DNA of 64,000 nt from Colwellia psychrerythraea (GTDB taxonomy: Bacteria > Pseudomonadota > Gammaproteobacteria > Enterobacterales > Alteromonadaceae). This document shows, in pieces, positions 17,906-27,351 of the stretch. The notes beneath the pieces were generated by a model that was not told where the DNA came from, searched no databases, and saw only the letters and a program-made list of their open reading frames with translations. Position 1 is the first letter of the stretch. Each line of letters opens with the position of its first letter. The stretch is from assembly GCF_000764225.1 (NCBI RefSeq), contig NZ_JQED01000003.1, positions 124,001 through 188,000 on the forward strand, written 5' to 3'. The position numbers were made by a program, and so were the translations under genes.

Positions 17906-19513
17906 TCAATTAACTGAAATGTAATTTTTGTTATGCGTTGCTGTTAGTAATGTAATATCAACTTTACCATTGGCATTGCGGGGAAGCTCGGATAAAAAAA
18001 CAACTTCTTTCGGTACCATGTAATTAGGCAAATTTAATAAACAATGTTTCATTATGCTTTTTCTTGCTGACTGATGATTTTCATTTGTGGTGACTATTAT
18101 GGCAATAATGGCTTGACCAAGATCCGTAGAGGGGCTGGCAATTATTGCGGCTTCAGTTACTTCAGGCAGTTGTAACAGTATAGACTCTAACTCGGTTGGA
18201 CTCACTCGATAACCAGATGTCTTGATCATGGTATCTTTTCTCGAAACAAAATAGAGAAAACCGTTACTGTCTCGCCTAACATAATCCCCTGAAAATACAG
18301 CTAAATAATCATTGTTAATATTAATGGCTTGCTTGGGAGTTTCTTTGAATCTTTCTGCTGTCGCGGTCTCATTTTGCCAATAACCTAACGCTACTAGAGG
18401 CCCAACATGAACTAATTCACCAACTTCATCGTCATCACAAGTACTACCATTTTCACGCAACACTAGGACTTCGGCGTAGGGTATTGCTTTGCCTATTGAG
18501 TCTGGCTTATTGTCTATTTCGGCTGGAGATAAAAAAGTAGAACGAAAAGCTTCCGTTAATCCATACATAAGATAAGGTTTAGCTTTTGGCATTTTATCTT
18601 GCAATGTTGAGAGTGTTTTTAAAGGTAATGCACCACCCGAGTTGGTGAAGTAACGCACGGTTTGTGCGGTATTTATTGGCCAACTTACTTTGAGTAATTG
18701 TATCCAAAGAGCAGGCACCGCTGCTAAGCCTGTAATGTTATAGTTAGCAATAGCTTTTACCACATCACTGGCTAATAAGTAGTCGAGTAAGACACATTTT
18801 CCTCCCACTAAGAAACAACTGGTGAGTTGGTTTAGGCCATAATCAAAACTTAGCGGCAATAGAGCAAGGATATTGTCGTTAGCTGTCATCTCTAGGTATT
18901 GACTAACAGATTTTGCGCCAAGTACAATATTAGTATGGCTGAGCATAATACCTTTGGGTTGACCTGTACTGCCTGAGGTATACAAAATGGCAGCAAGATC
19001 GTCTGAGGATAATGAGCACTGTAAGTTAATTTGAGCTGTTATTGGAGATAGAATAGACTGCCAGCTAATGAGATTAAAAGACTTAGCAAATGTCATTTTT
19101 TCTAGTTCATGTTCATTGGCATCAATTACAATGATTGTCGTTAATTCTGTCAAGCTATCAATTTGAGCAGCGAGTGCTGTGAGCCTAGAGCGATTGGTGA
19201 TTAGTAACTTTATCTGACAGTCATTTGCGATATAGTAAACTTGTTGAGCTTTTAATACAGGGTTAATCGGAACAAAAACAGCGCCTAGTAAAGAACAAGC
19301 AAACATACTTTGAACATTTTCTTGATTTTTTGCTAAGTAAATACCAATGCGATCACCCTGGGTAATATCAAGTGAAGCAAAACCTTGCGCCACTTCAGTT
19401 ACCTTCTTATAAAGCTGGGCATAGCTTAGGCAGGTATTTTTAACTTGCAGTGCAATTGCTTCGGGAGAGCGTTGTACACTTTGGCTTATAAGCTCGTGAA
19501 CCAAGGAAGTCAT
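17906..19513 (-). CDS. AMP-dependent acyl/amino-acid ligase, exosortase-associated type
   Basis: 535 residues of the ANL adenylating superfamily. The P-loop ILYTSGSTGQPKGIMLSH lies near residue 180, the A5 motif YGLTEAFRSTFLSP near 318, and the hinge and A8 region GDYVRRDSNGFLYFVSRKD near 400. The catalytic lysine of NANGKVD is near 515. YGLTEAFRSTFL and PDSIGKAIP are characteristic of the ligase found with exosortase A (TIGR03098). It activates a carboxylate as an adenylate and passes it to CoA or a carrier protein. First gene of the four-gene minus-strand operon, with a good AGGA ribosome site. No carrier protein is encoded in the operon. Substrate unknown. Confidence 0.86.
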   Translation of the reverse strand: MTSLVHELISQSVQRSPEAIALQVKNTCLSYAQLYKKVTEVAQGFASLDITQGDRIGIYLAKNQENVQSMFACSLLGAVFVPINPVLKAQQVYYIANDCQIKLLITNRSRLTALAAQIDSLTELTTIIVIDANEHELEKMTFAKSFNLISWQSILSPITAQINLQCSLSSDDLAAILYTSGSTGQPKGIMLSHTNIVLGAKSVSQYLEMTANDNILALLPLSFDYGLNQLTSCFLVGGKCVLLDYLLASDVVKAIANYNITGLAAVPALWIQLLKVSWPINTAQTVRYFTNSGGALPLKTLSTLQDKMPKAKPYLMYGLTEAFRSTFLSPAEIDNKPDSIGKAIPYAEVLVLRENGSTCDDDEVGELVHVGPLVALGYWQNETATAERFKETPKQAININNDYLAVFSGDYVRRDSNGFLYFVSRKDTMIKTSGYRVSPTELESILLQLPEVTEAAIIASPSTDLGQAIIAIIVTTNENHQSARKSIMKHCLLNLPNYMVPKEVVFLSELPRNANGKVDITLLTATHNKNYISVN

Positions 19514-19891
19514 TTATCGTCCTGAAATTAATATGTAGCATTTCTTCGCAACGCTATTATGACTGTGAAAGCATTACATAGGCAAGTAACAGATGGAATA
19601 AATGCTTATAATTTAATGAGCTATATCATTAGTTTCCATGTTAATCTTGATTTAAATAGCTTCTTTTTAAATTTGCTCCAAAATGTTAAACAGATCAGAC
19701 TTCTTTCGTCGGTCACTTGAAAATCAAGCACTCGCTATTCACCTATATTTTATACGATAGTGTTATACCATTTATACCTGATGATATTTTCGTGAAAAAT
19801 ACGGTATGCCAACTATAATCATAAAGCATTTTGTAGCAAGATAATGTTTGTGCCCGATAACAACTATAGCTAACTATACTTAGGAAAAATT
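19514..19891. promoter_or_regulatory. Divergent intergenic region between the ligase operon and a serine protease
   Basis: 378 bases without a convincing gene. It must hold the promoters of both the four-gene operon (minus) and the protease (plus). It is AT-rich; I find no lux-box-like palindrome and no strong dyad. CTTGATTT near 19647 and AAATCAAG near 19720 form a widely spaced inverted pair of doubtful meaning. Confidence 0.4.
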
Positions 19892-20656
19892 ATGTCTATA
19901 CATATCACCTTACTGCTCATTCTCACTTCATTATTTACGCCATATGCGCAAGCAGACTTTGTTGATGTTGTTGCTAAAGTTAAACCATCGGTTGTTGGTA
20001 TCGGAATTCATACTCCGACGAGTCGACCACAAAATATTTTACGTGGCACTGGTTTTGTTATCGGTGATGGCCGTTATATTGTGACCAATGACCATGTATT
20101 GCCAACCTTATTAGATGAAAGTTTATTGCAAAAAATGGCAGTTTTTGTTGGCTCGGGTAAAAATGCTAAGGTAAGAGAGGCAGAAATTGTTGCAACATCA
20201 AATTTATATGATTTAGCCGTTTTAAAAGTTTCAGGACCTGCCTTGCCTGCAATGACTTTAGCCAGTGAAGACTTGTATGCAGATGGCAGTTATATTGCTT
20301 TTACTGGTTTTCCTATAGGTGGTGTACTGGGGCTATATCCAGTCACTCATAGAGGTATGATCGCAAGTATTACTCCTACCGTTATTCCTGCGGCTTCTGC
20401 CGGGCAAATAAATTTAAAAATGCTTAAACGTATGAGAAATCCTTATTTAGTTTACCAGCTTGATGCGACGGCTTACCCTGGAAATAGCGGTAGTGCGATG
20501 TATGATATGAAAACGGGTCAGGTAGTCGGCATAATCAATAAAGTTTTTGTACAGGCAACTAAAGAGGCGGTTATTAGTAATCCTAGCGGCATTACTTATG
20601 CGATACCTGTTAAATATTTGTATCAAGTTTTACGAGAAAATAATATCAAAATATAA
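19892..20656 (+). CDS. Secreted trypsin-like serine protease (DegP-type catalytic domain, no PDZ)
   Basis: 254 residues. A signal peptide (about 1-21, ending YAQA) is followed by a single trypsin-fold domain with the full triad: His in IVTNDHVLP near residue 69, Asp in LYDLAVLKVSG near 109 and Ser in YPGNSGSAMYD near 195. The order and spacing match DegP/HtrA proteases, but there is no PDZ domain, so it is a minimal periplasmic member. An AGGA ribosome site supports the ATG. It is divergent from the ligase operon and convergent with yibQ. Confidence 0.9.
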   Translation: MSIHITLLLILTSLFTPYAQADFVDVVAKVKPSVVGIGIHTPTSRPQNILRGTGFVIGDGRYIVTNDHVLPTLLDESLLQKMAVFVGSGKNAKVREAEIVATSNLYDLAVLKVSGPALPAMTLASEDLYADGSYIAFTGFPIGGVLGLYPVTHRGMIASITPTVIPAASAGQINLKMLKRMRNPYLVYQLDATAYPGNSGSAMYDMKTGQVVGIINKVFVQATKEAVISNPSGITYAIPVKYLYQVLRENNIKI

Positions 20657-20688
20657 TTGATATGCTAAAGCTTCTTAAATCCAAGAAC

Positions 20689-21465
20689 TTACTCTGTCAC
20701 CGTAGAATTAATGATCATATTAGCTGATGTTTGATATAAATGTGATAGAGGCACCAACTCAATTCCATGTGATTTTAATGTTGGTATGAGTTTATTTAGT
20801 GTTGCTACTGTCTCAGGGTGCGGATGGGCAATAGCAATAGCGGTTTGGTGTTTTAGCGCGAAGTTAATGAGTTGCTTAAATTGTTGACTAATATACTGAT
20901 CGGTCAATTGATTATCTAAAAAGATATGCCTTGCCTTCACGGGCACACCATAGTCAATAGCTGCTTGTTGCGCTTTTGAATGCGGGCTAGTTTTACTGTC
21001 TAAAAAAAACAAATTATTTTGTTTTAAAAAAGTCATGGTCCAAGCCATAGGTTGATATAACTGTGTAAGATAACTACCCATATGATTATTAATACCAATA
21101 GCAAACGGAATTTCATCAAAAGACCTTGTTAAGCTTTGGCTAAATGCTTGCTTGTCCATATGACTTGTTAGTGCTCCAGGACCTAATTTTTTTTGATTTT
21201 CAGACTCCATAGGTACATGAATAAGTACATCATGATTAGCACTGTTTGCTTGCAGTGCAAGTTTTTTACCGTAAGTAGTATGCGGCAGGAAAGCATAAGT
21301 TATGGCTCCCGGTAACGTTAACGCATCTTTATCGGTATAACGGTAGCCCATATCATCTATAACGATTGCAACTTGGGCAGTTTGAGCAATGCAATGAACA
21401 CTAAATAGAGTGCATGTTAATAAAAATGAGCGTTTAGATATTATGTTAAGGAGAGTTATAAGCAC
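20689..21465 (-). CDS. yibQ: Divergent polysaccharide deacetylase family protein YibQ
   Basis: 258 residues with an N-terminal signal or anchor (through about CIAQ, residue 27) and a NodB-like barrel of the divergent polysaccharide deacetylase family. VAIVIDDMGYR holds the DD pair, then HVPMES, INNHMGSYLTQ, FLDSKTSP and IAIAHPHPET with the histidines. Function in E. coli is not firmly known; it lies beside envC and gpmM there too. Here it follows envC by 160 bases on the same strand, keeping the gpmI-envC-yibQ order, which suggests a role in envelope or peptidoglycan handling. Confidence 0.9.
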   Translation of the reverse strand: MLITLLNIISKRSFLLTCTLFSVHCIAQTAQVAIVIDDMGYRYTDKDALTLPGAITYAFLPHTTYGKKLALQANSANHDVLIHVPMESENQKKLGPGALTSHMDKQAFSQSLTRSFDEIPFAIGINNHMGSYLTQLYQPMAWTMTFLKQNNLFFLDSKTSPHSKAQQAAIDYGVPVKARHIFLDNQLTDQYISQQFKQLINFALKHQTAIAIAHPHPETVATLNKLIPTLKSHGIELVPLSHLYQTSANMIINSTVTE

Positions 21466-21625
21466 AGGATAATAGGTATCTTTTTAATTATTATAATAAG
21501 AAAGCGTAGCAGTCATTTAGTTAAAAAATATAAAGTGTTAGTGCAAAGATGTAAATAAATAACCCAAGTTAATCTGCTTTATCATCATTTATAGTGACCA
21601 ATTTCATTTAAAATGACTGTCGTCA

Positions 21626-22717
21626 TTATCGACACCACAGTTTAGGGTTGAGTGCCTTACCTTGATGACGTATTTCAAAATAAAGGCCTGATTGCTCTAA
21701 ACCGCCACTTTGACCAATCAGCGCAATGGGCTCGCCGGTTTCAACACGATCACCTACTGATTTTAATAACGTCTGATTATGGGCATATAAGCTCATGTAG
21801 CCATTACCGTGATCAATTACCGTTAATAAGCCGTAACCTTTAAGCCAATCTGAAAATAATACCTTACCATTATGAATCGTTTGTACTTGTCTGCTTATTG
21901 GCGCACTAATTAAAACGCCTTTCCATTTTAAGTAACCTTGTTTTCGGGTACCAAAACGGTGCAAAATACGCCCTTTAACAGGCCAAGATAATTTACGTTT
22001 TAACTTACTTAGGCCTGATAAATCTATTTCTGCTTGGATTAGTGCTGCTAACTTAGTTAAAGCTTGGTTTAAATTGTTTTCTTCTGCTTTTAGTTTATCT
22101 AATTGCTGTTGACTAGAAAGTAGCTTGCGGCCTAATTTTTTTAAGGTTTGACTTCGTAGTGCTTTACTTTGACGAAATTTAACATCTTGCTGCAATTGCT
22201 CATCTTTAAGTGTTTGCAAATGATCAATTTGTGTTTGATGCTCTGTACTTACTTCCAGCAACTGGGCAATAGTCGCTTGAAAGCTATCAATCTCTTTGGT
22301 TCTTGCTTGATTTAAGTATTGATAATAACTAATGGTACGTTGAATTTTTTCACTTTGTTCTTGGTTTAACAATAATTTGAGATAATCATGTTGACCTGTT
22401 GTGTAGGCCGCTCTTAATTGTTGCGATAATAATCGCTCTTGTCTTTTTTTAGCAACTGTCAGCTGTTTTTTCTTTATTGCTAAAGCAGACACTTTCTCTT
22501 GAGTTGATACTAAATCAGTTTCAATTTTATTGAGTGCCTTGGCTACTGTTGCAATGGCTAAGTCATCATTTTTTAATTGTTGCTCTAAACTACTTCGTTG
22601 TTTATTCGTATCAAAAATATTGGACTCTTGTTTGGCAATAGCATTTTGCACATCACTAAGTTTTGCACGGTTCTTTTTTTGCGCACTTTCATTGCGGCTA
22701 CTTTGTTCCGCTTGCAA
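21626..22717 (-). CDS. envC: Murein hydrolase activator EnvC; start disturbed
   Basis: 363 residues from a TTG. A long coiled coil (about 1-235, rich in Q, K, L) precedes a degenerate LytM/M23 domain (WPVKGRILHRFGTR, then VIDHGNGYMSLYAHN and GLYFEIRHQG). The first zinc histidine is missing (YLKWKGV), as expected of EnvC, which activates the AmiA/AmiB amidases at the septum. The TTG start is doubtful: upstream in the same frame lies a hydrophobic signal-peptide-like stretch (IATAIIVILSFLLALPLQA) with no ATG, GTG or TTG before the stop near 22811. An ATG at 22814 begins a frame that would join it if one base were removed from the AAA near 22787. Hence a single-base indel or a non-standard start. 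Confidence 0.85.
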   Translation of the reverse strand: MQAEQSSRNESAQKKNRAKLSDVQNAIAKQESNIFDTNKQRSSLEQQLKNDDLAIATVAKALNKIETDLVSTQEKVSALAIKKKQLTVAKKRQERLLSQQLRAAYTTGQHDYLKLLLNQEQSEKIQRTISYYQYLNQARTKEIDSFQATIAQLLEVSTEHQTQIDHLQTLKDEQLQQDVKFRQSKALRSQTLKKLGRKLLSSQQQLDKLKAEENNLNQALTKLAALIQAEIDLSGLSKLKRKLSWPVKGRILHRFGTRKQGYLKWKGVLISAPISRQVQTIHNGKVLFSDWLKGYGLLTVIDHGNGYMSLYAHNQTLLKSVGDRVETGEPIALIGQSGGLEQSGLYFEIRHQGKALNPKLWCR

Positions 22718-22814
22718 GGGTAAAGCAAGTAAAAAACTTAGTATTACTATGATTGCTGTCGCGATTTGAGGAAGGCGCTTATTTGCTAAATACGTGTGGA
22801 TAAACGAGTCTCAT

Positions 22815-23166
22815 AATTGATGATGGAAATAAATCAAAGCCAATGTATCACTTATACCTAAGCGACATCAAGGTGCTGTACTTGGACGTCTGAGATAATT
22901 TTAATTAAGGTGTATTTTTTATCAATGGCAATTCCCTTAAAAAAGTCTGTAATGATGATAATACTCGGCTCATTTCCCCTAAAATTCTGGCTTGAAAATT
23001 ATCTGTGTTATCAGTTTGAAAAAAGACGTTACATAAAGAGTGTTGGTAAAAAGTACATGGATACGTTCGCCTAAACGAACGCTTTTCAACCAATACCACG
23101 TTAAGAAGTACACCGCTTAACGTGGCATAGTGATAGTTTATAAATTTTCTAAACCTTAATTTATCA
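22815..23166. other. gpmI-envC intergenic region with two hairpins
   Basis: No convincing gene. CGTTCG pairs with CGAACG near 23063-23080. A stronger 10-base perfect stem (CCACGTTAAG with CTTAACGTGG, 23096-23105 and 23116-23125, 10-base loop) lies 40 bases after gpmI. Neither is followed by a T-run on the minus strand, so they may slow or process a gpmI-envC transcript rather than end it. A small minus frame at 22905-23099 has no features of a gene. Confidence 0.4.
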
Positions 23167-24729
23167 TCACTTGATTAGCTGCATAAGTACTGAACCCGTC
23201 ATCTCTTGAGGTTGCTCCATTCCCATTAAGTGCAATATACTTGGTGAAATATCACTTAAGGTACCAGAGGTAGCTGGTGAGGCATTTCGGCCAACATAGA
23301 TAAGTGGTACTGGTTCGCAGGTATGAGCCGTATGTGCTTGGCCTGATACCGCATCTTGCATTTGTTCAGCATTGCCATGATCAGCAGTAATTAAACATTC
23401 ACCACCATGCTCTTGTGCGGCTTTAACAACACGCCCTACACAGGTATCAACCGCTTCACAGGCTGTTACGGCAGCATCAAAACTACCTGTGTGCCCAACC
23501 ATGTCACCATTTGGATAATTACACACAATAAAGTCATATTTGCCACTTTCAATAGCTGCGACGAGTTTATCTGTTAGAAGCGTTGAATTCATTTCAGGCT
23601 GTAAATCGTATGTTGCAACATCGGGTGAAGGTACTAATATACGTTCTTCACCAGCGAACAAGTCTTCTTTGCCCCCACTAAAGAAAAAAGTAACGTGGGC
23701 ATATTTTTCTGTCTCAGAAATACGCAGTTGAGTTTTATCATGTTTCGCTAACCATTCGCCCATTACGTTATTGAGTGCTGCAGGAGCAAATGCTGAAGGG
23801 GCATCAATATCAGCAGAATACTGGGTTAGCATAACAAAATTGCTTATTGCTGGAATGCGTTTTCTCTCAAATCCATTGAAGTTTTTCTCGGTAAAACAAC
23901 GACTAAATTGGCGCGCTCTATCTGCTCTGAAGTTCATAAAAATTAACGCATCGCCATCATTTACCTCGATGGTGTTACCTGCCGCGTTTGTAATTGCACT
24001 AGCGCCTACAAACTCATCATTTTCATCACGTTCATATGCTGCAGTAAGTGCATCCAGCGCATTGTTATATTGATGTAAACTCTCGCCATTGACCATCAAG
24101 TTGTAGGCTGCCTCAACCCGTTCCCAGCGCTGATCTCTGTCCATCGCATAATATCGACCAATGATAGAAGCAATTTGGCCTTCACCAGCATTAGGCTCAT
24201 TAAATAGTTCGGAAAATTTTTGTTGCGCTTTTTCTAACGACGCTTGTGCACTACGTGGTGGAGTATCTCGTCCATCTAGAAAAGCATGTAAATAAACCTT
24301 TTGAGCACCACGTTTTTTGGCTAGCTCCATCATGGCGAAGATATGATCTTCGTGGCTATGGACGCCTCCGGGGGAAAGTAAACCAAAAATATGGACTGCA
24401 TTATTGTCTGATGCAGCACTATCAACAGCTTCGCATAGTATTTGATTTTCAATGAATTCACCGTCGCTGATTGCTTTGGTAATACGGGTGAAATCTTGAT
24501 ATACCACACGACCGGCGCCTAAATTTACATGGCCCACTTCCGAATTTCCCATTTGTCCATCAGGTAGTCCTACGGCCATGCCTGAAGTATCGATCAGCAT
24601 ATTGGGGTAGTTGGCTTTTAAATCATCTAACACTGGCGTATTTGCTTGATGAATAGCGTTTGAGCTTGTTTCCTCTCTGTATCCCCAACCATCTAGAATC
24701 ATCAGTACCGTTGATTTCTTATTCGCCAT
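23167..24729 (-). CDS. gpmI: 2,3-bisphosphoglycerate-independent phosphoglycerate mutase
   Basis: Interconverts 3- and 2-phosphoglycerate in glycolysis with two metal ions and a phosphoserine intermediate. 520 residues from the ATG at 24729, which has a GGGG ribosome site six bases upstream (E. coli 514). [11 protein letters not shown] supplies metal-binding Asp near residue 13, [14 protein letters not shown] carries the nucleophile Ser near 63, HSHEDH and [11 protein letters not shown] follow, and the C-terminal metal motifs are [12 protein letters not shown] and [10 protein letters not shown]. The frame continues 18 codons upstream to 24783, but that part lacks a ribosome site. It leads the gpmI-envC-yibQ set and is divergent from yibN. 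Confidence 0.97.
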   Translation of the reverse strand: MANKKSTVLMILDGWGYREETSSNAIHQANTPVLDDLKANYPNMLIDTSGMAVGLPDGQMGNSEVGHVNLGAGRVVYQDFTRITKAISDGEFIENQILCEAVDSAASDNNAVHIFGLLSPGGVHSHEDHIFAMMELAKKRGAQKVYLHAFLDGRDTPPRSAQASLEKAQQKFSELFNEPNAGEGQIASIIGRYYAMDRDQRWERVEAAYNLMVNGESLHQYNNALDALTAAYERDENDEFVGASAITNAAGNTIEVNDGDALIFMNFRADRARQFSRCFTEKNFNGFERKRIPAISNFVMLTQYSADIDAPSAFAPAALNNVMGEWLAKHDKTQLRISETEKYAHVTFFFSGGKEDLFAGEERILVPSPDVATYDLQPEMNSTLLTDKLVAAIESGKYDFIVCNYPNGDMVGHTGSFDAAVTACEAVDTCVGRVVKAAQEHGGECLITADHGNAEQMQDAVSGQAHTAHTCEPVPLIYVGRNASPATSGTLSDISPSILHLMGMEQPQEMTGSVLMQLIK

Positions 24730-24863
24730 TATTTTCCCCGTTAAATTTAATATCGTAAGTATTTGTGAGCAAGTATTGTACACCCTCAGAATGTCTTATT
24801 CACTAAGGATTTAACATAGAAATGTTCCGCACAGAGTTACTAAGTTTGGCCTTGCGGTATATG

Positions 24864-24892
24864 CTCGCAATTCTAAGTGATTTGCGTATAAT
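24864..24892 (+). promoter_or_regulatory. Possible promoter of yibN-grxC-secB-gpsA
   Basis: A perfect TATAAT at 24887-24892 lies 37 bases before yibN. The -35 position (about 24864-24869) is weak. It is the only good -10 hexamer in the gpmI/yibN divergent gap. Confidence 0.4.
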
Positions 24893-24929
24893 GTGCCGAT
24901 TCGAAATTTGATAAAAACGAGCTTTATTT

Positions 24930-25355
24930 ATGGAACAATTAATTACTTTTGCAAGCAATAATGGCATGCTGAGCGCGATTTGGGTTGCTTTAGTGGTCAT
25001 GATCATCGTTACGACAATTAAAATGCAAATGTCACCAATTAAACAAATTAGTACTCAAGATCTAACTTTTTTGATGAATAAGGAAGAAGGTATAGCACTG
25101 GATATCCGCAAAGAAAAGGAGTTTAAAGCGGGGCATATCCTTGATGCAATCAGCTTACCTAGTGAAAAAATTAACAAAAAGGACTTTACTAGTCTTGAAA
25201 AATATAAAGACAAGCCCATCATAGTAGTATGTGCTGCAGGTATGAGTGCTGTGCAAATTGCTAATGACCTATATAAAGGTGGCTTCACTCGAGCTAGTGT
25301 GCTTAAAGGTGGTATGAATAGCTGGACTAGCGCAGGGTTACCTGTTGCTAAATAA
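24930..25355 (+). CDS. yibN: Membrane-anchored rhodanese-like protein YibN
   Basis: 141 residues: one N-terminal transmembrane helix (about 10-30, IWVALVVMIIVTTI) and a rhodanese domain with ALDIRKEKEFKAGHI, VVCAAGMSAVQIA and VLKGGMNSW. The active-site loop has Cys in VVCAAGMSA near residue 97, so sulphur transfer is possible. It opens the conserved yibN-grxC-secB-gpsA block, with gaps of 37-54 bases, and is divergent from gpmI. The exact role in E. coli is not settled; the link with secB hints at envelope or secretion functions. Confidence 0.9.
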   Translation: MEQLITFASNNGMLSAIWVALVVMIIVTTIKMQMSPIKQISTQDLTFLMNKEEGIALDIRKEKEFKAGHILDAISLPSEKINKKDFTSLEKYKDKPIIVVCAAGMSAVQIANDLYKGGFTRASVLKGGMNSWTSAGLPVAK

Positions 25356-25409
25356 CCTATTTAACGCAATCATCGTTATCCTTAAAATCGAAAATAAAGA
25401 GTGATTAAC

Positions 25410-25670
25410 ATGGCAAAAGTTGAAATATATACTAAAGAATATTGCCCTTATTGTACTCATGCTGTTGCCTTATTAAAGAGTAAGCAGACAGAATATAATG
25501 AAATTAAAATTGATGCTGATATGGCAATGCGTAGCACCATGATTGAACGCAGTAATGGCGGTTATACAGTGCCACAAATATTTATCAATGATGTTCATAT
25601 TGGCGGTTGTGATCAGTTAGTCGGCCTAGAAAGAACCAATCAATTAGACGCGCTATTAGACGCGAAATAA
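25410..25670 (+). CDS. grxC: Glutaredoxin 3
   Basis: 86-residue glutathione-dependent disulphide reductase. The CPYC active site lies in KEYCPYCTHA near residue 11, the cis-proline in GGYTVPQIFIN, and the glutathione-binding end in HIGGCDQL. The ATG at 25410 is used; a GTG three codons earlier would add only VIN. Second gene of the yibN-grxC-secB-gpsA block. Confidence 0.95.
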   Translation: MAKVEIYTKEYCPYCTHAVALLKSKQTEYNEIKIDADMAMRSTMIERSNGGYTVPQIFINDVHIGGCDQLVGLERTNQLDALLDAK

Positions 25671-25707
25671 TAAATTCAATTAAAAAAATATATTAAAGGA
25701 GCCACTC

Positions 25708-26205
25708 ATGGCTGAAGAAAACCAAGTAGAAAACAGTGAAGCAGCACAACAATCTCCAGAATTCGCCATTCAACGTATTTATACTAAAGATGTTTCTTTT
25801 GAAACACCCAACTCTCCAGCTGTATTTCAACTAGATTGGAAACCTGAAATCCAATTAGATCTTGATACTCGTTCAACTAAGTTAGCTGATAATACTTACG
25901 AAGTTGTTTTATCGGTAACGGTTACTGCCACAGTTGAAGAGAAAACCGCCTTTTTAGCTGAAGTTCAGCAAGCAGGTATCTTTACAATTGGTAATTTACC
26001 TGAAGCACAATTGGCACATACTATTGGCGCTTTCTGTCCAACTACATTATTTCCGTATGCTCGTGAAACAGTAGCCAGTTTAGTTAACCGTGGTTCTTTC
26101 CCACAATTTAACTTGTCACCTGTGAATTTTGAAGGTTTATACGCTTCTTACGTACAACAACGTGCAACACAAGAGAACGTGGCACAAAGCAGCGAAACAC
26201 ACTAG
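25708..26205 (+). CDS. secB: Protein-export chaperone SecB
   Basis: 165-residue cytoplasmic chaperone that keeps preproteins unfolded and hands them to SecA. The core matches Sec[20 protein letters not shown] near residue 20, then [30 protein letters not shown] and [15 protein letters not shown]. The first 17 residues and the last 12 are acidic or variable, as usual. An AAAGGAG ribosome site precedes the ATG. It lies between grxC and gpsA as in E. coli. Confidence 0.97.
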   Translation: MAEENQVENSEAAQQSPEFAIQRIYTKDVSFETPNSPAVFQLDWKPEIQLDLDTRSTKLADNTYEVVLSVTVTATVEEKTAFLAEVQQAGIFTIGNLPEAQLAHTIGAFCPTTLFPYARETVASLVNRGSFPQFNLSPVNFEGLYASYVQQRATQENVAQSSETH

Positions 26206-26256
26206 TTAATAGCAATAATCAAAAAAATATCATTAGCTTAAAAATTAGGGTTATAT

Positions 26257-27261
26257 ATGTCTTTAGCTGCAAAAATTACTGTGCTGGGTGCAGGCTCTTA
26301 TGGCACCGCTCTAGCAATTTGTTTAGCCAGAAATGGTCATAAAACCTTATTATGGGGACGTGATGCACACCATGTCACCGCTATGTCGCAAGATAGAGAA
26401 AATAATAAGTATCTTGCGGGCTGTCCTTTTCCTGAAAATTTAGCGATAGAAGCCGATTTAGAAAAAGCAGTGCAAGCTAGTGATAATCTATTGGTAGTCG
26501 TACCAAGTCATGCCTTTGCGGATATGTTAAAGCAAATTAAACCTATGTTAACCAACAATGCAAAAATTGCTTGGGCAACTAAAGGGCTAGATCCACAAAC
26601 AGGTGATTTATTGCAGAATGTTGCGAGACAGGTACTTGGCGATAATATGACTTTAGCTGTGTTATCTGGGCCAACGTTTGCTAAAGAAATGGCTTCAGGC
26701 TTACCAACCGCCATTTCATTGTCTTCTGAAGATGATGAGTTTGTGGCAGAATTATCTGACTTACTGCATTGCGAAAAGCGTTTTCGTGTCTACTCTAATA
26801 AAGACTTTATAGGCGTGCAACTTGGTGGTGCAGTAAAAAATGTGATCGCTATTGCCGCTGGAATTGCTGATGGCATTGGCTTTGGTGCTAATGCTCGTAC
26901 CGCATTAATTACTCGTGGATTAGCTGAAATGACTCGTTTAGGTTTAGCACTAAATGCTGAACCCGCGACTTTTATGGGGATGGCAGGTCTAGGTGATCTA
27001 GTATTAACTTGTACAGATAATCAATCACGCAATCGCCGATTTGGCTTAGCACTAGGTCAAGGCAATGAAGTTGAACAAGCAATAACTGATATCGGACAAG
27101 TCGTAGAAGGCTACCGAAATACTAAAGAAGTTTACATGCTAGCTCAGCGACATGATGTTGAAATGCCAATTGTTGAGCAAGTCTATCAAGTACTTTATTG
27201 TGGAAAAAATGCCAAATTAGCAGCCGCTGATTTACTTTCTCGTGATAAGAAATTTGAATAA
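26257..27261 (+). CDS. gpsA: Glycerol-3-phosphate dehydrogenase [NAD(P)+]
   Basis: Reduces dihydroxyacetone phosphate to sn-glycerol-3-phosphate for phospholipid synthesis. 334 residues with the Rossmann motif [12 protein letters not shown] near residue 10, [38 protein letters not shown] with the catalytic Lys near 193, and the helix [18 protein letters not shown]. Last gene of the yibN-grxC-secB-gpsA block, 51 bases after secB. Confidence 0.97.
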   Translation: MSLAAKITVLGAGSYGTALAICLARNGHKTLLWGRDAHHVTAMSQDRENNKYLAGCPFPENLAIEADLEKAVQASDNLLVVVPSHAFADMLKQIKPMLTNNAKIAWATKGLDPQTGDLLQNVARQVLGDNMTLAVLSGPTFAKEMASGLPTAISLSSEDDEFVAELSDLLHCEKRFRVYSNKDFIGVQLGGAVKNVIAIAAGIADGIGFGANARTALITRGLAEMTRLGLALNAEPATFMGMAGLGDLVLTCTDNQSRNRRFGLALGQGNEVEQAITDIGQVVEGYRNTKEVYMLAQRHDVEMPIVEQVYQVLYCGKNAKLAAADLLSRDKKFE

Positions 27262-27295
27262 GCTCATTTGCTAGTAAATAAATACTGATTGGAAT

Positions 27296-27326
27296 AACTG
27301 TAAATTCACTAGTTTTATTTACAGTT
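27296..27326. terminator. Hairpin between convergent gpsA and trmL
   Basis: AACTGTAAA pairs perfectly with TTTACAGTT around a 13-base loop, midway between two convergent stops. T-runs are poor on both sides, so it may be a weak bidirectional terminator. Confidence 0.5.
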
Positions 27327-27351
27327 ACCCTTTGATTTTTATAAGTTTTTT

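Noticed and set aside
14019..19513. Simple quorum-sensing LuxI locus
   Set aside because: The acyltransferase sits with a ligase, a decarboxylase and an oxidase and matches the exosortase-associated family better than LuxI; there is no LuxR partner.
19514..19891. Possible lux box for autoinduction of the acyltransferase operon
   Set aside because: No 20-base palindrome of the ACCTG...CAGGT kind is present, and no LuxR-type gene is nearby.
22794..22804. Sequence TGTGGATAA, a perfect DnaA-box match
   Set aside because: A single box inside the damaged envC start, with no AT-rich unwinding element or further boxes; a chance match.
22905..23099. 64-codon minus-strand frame in the gpmI-envC gap
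   Set aside because: No ribosome site, no family resemblance, and it overlaps hairpins; composition like non-coding DNA.
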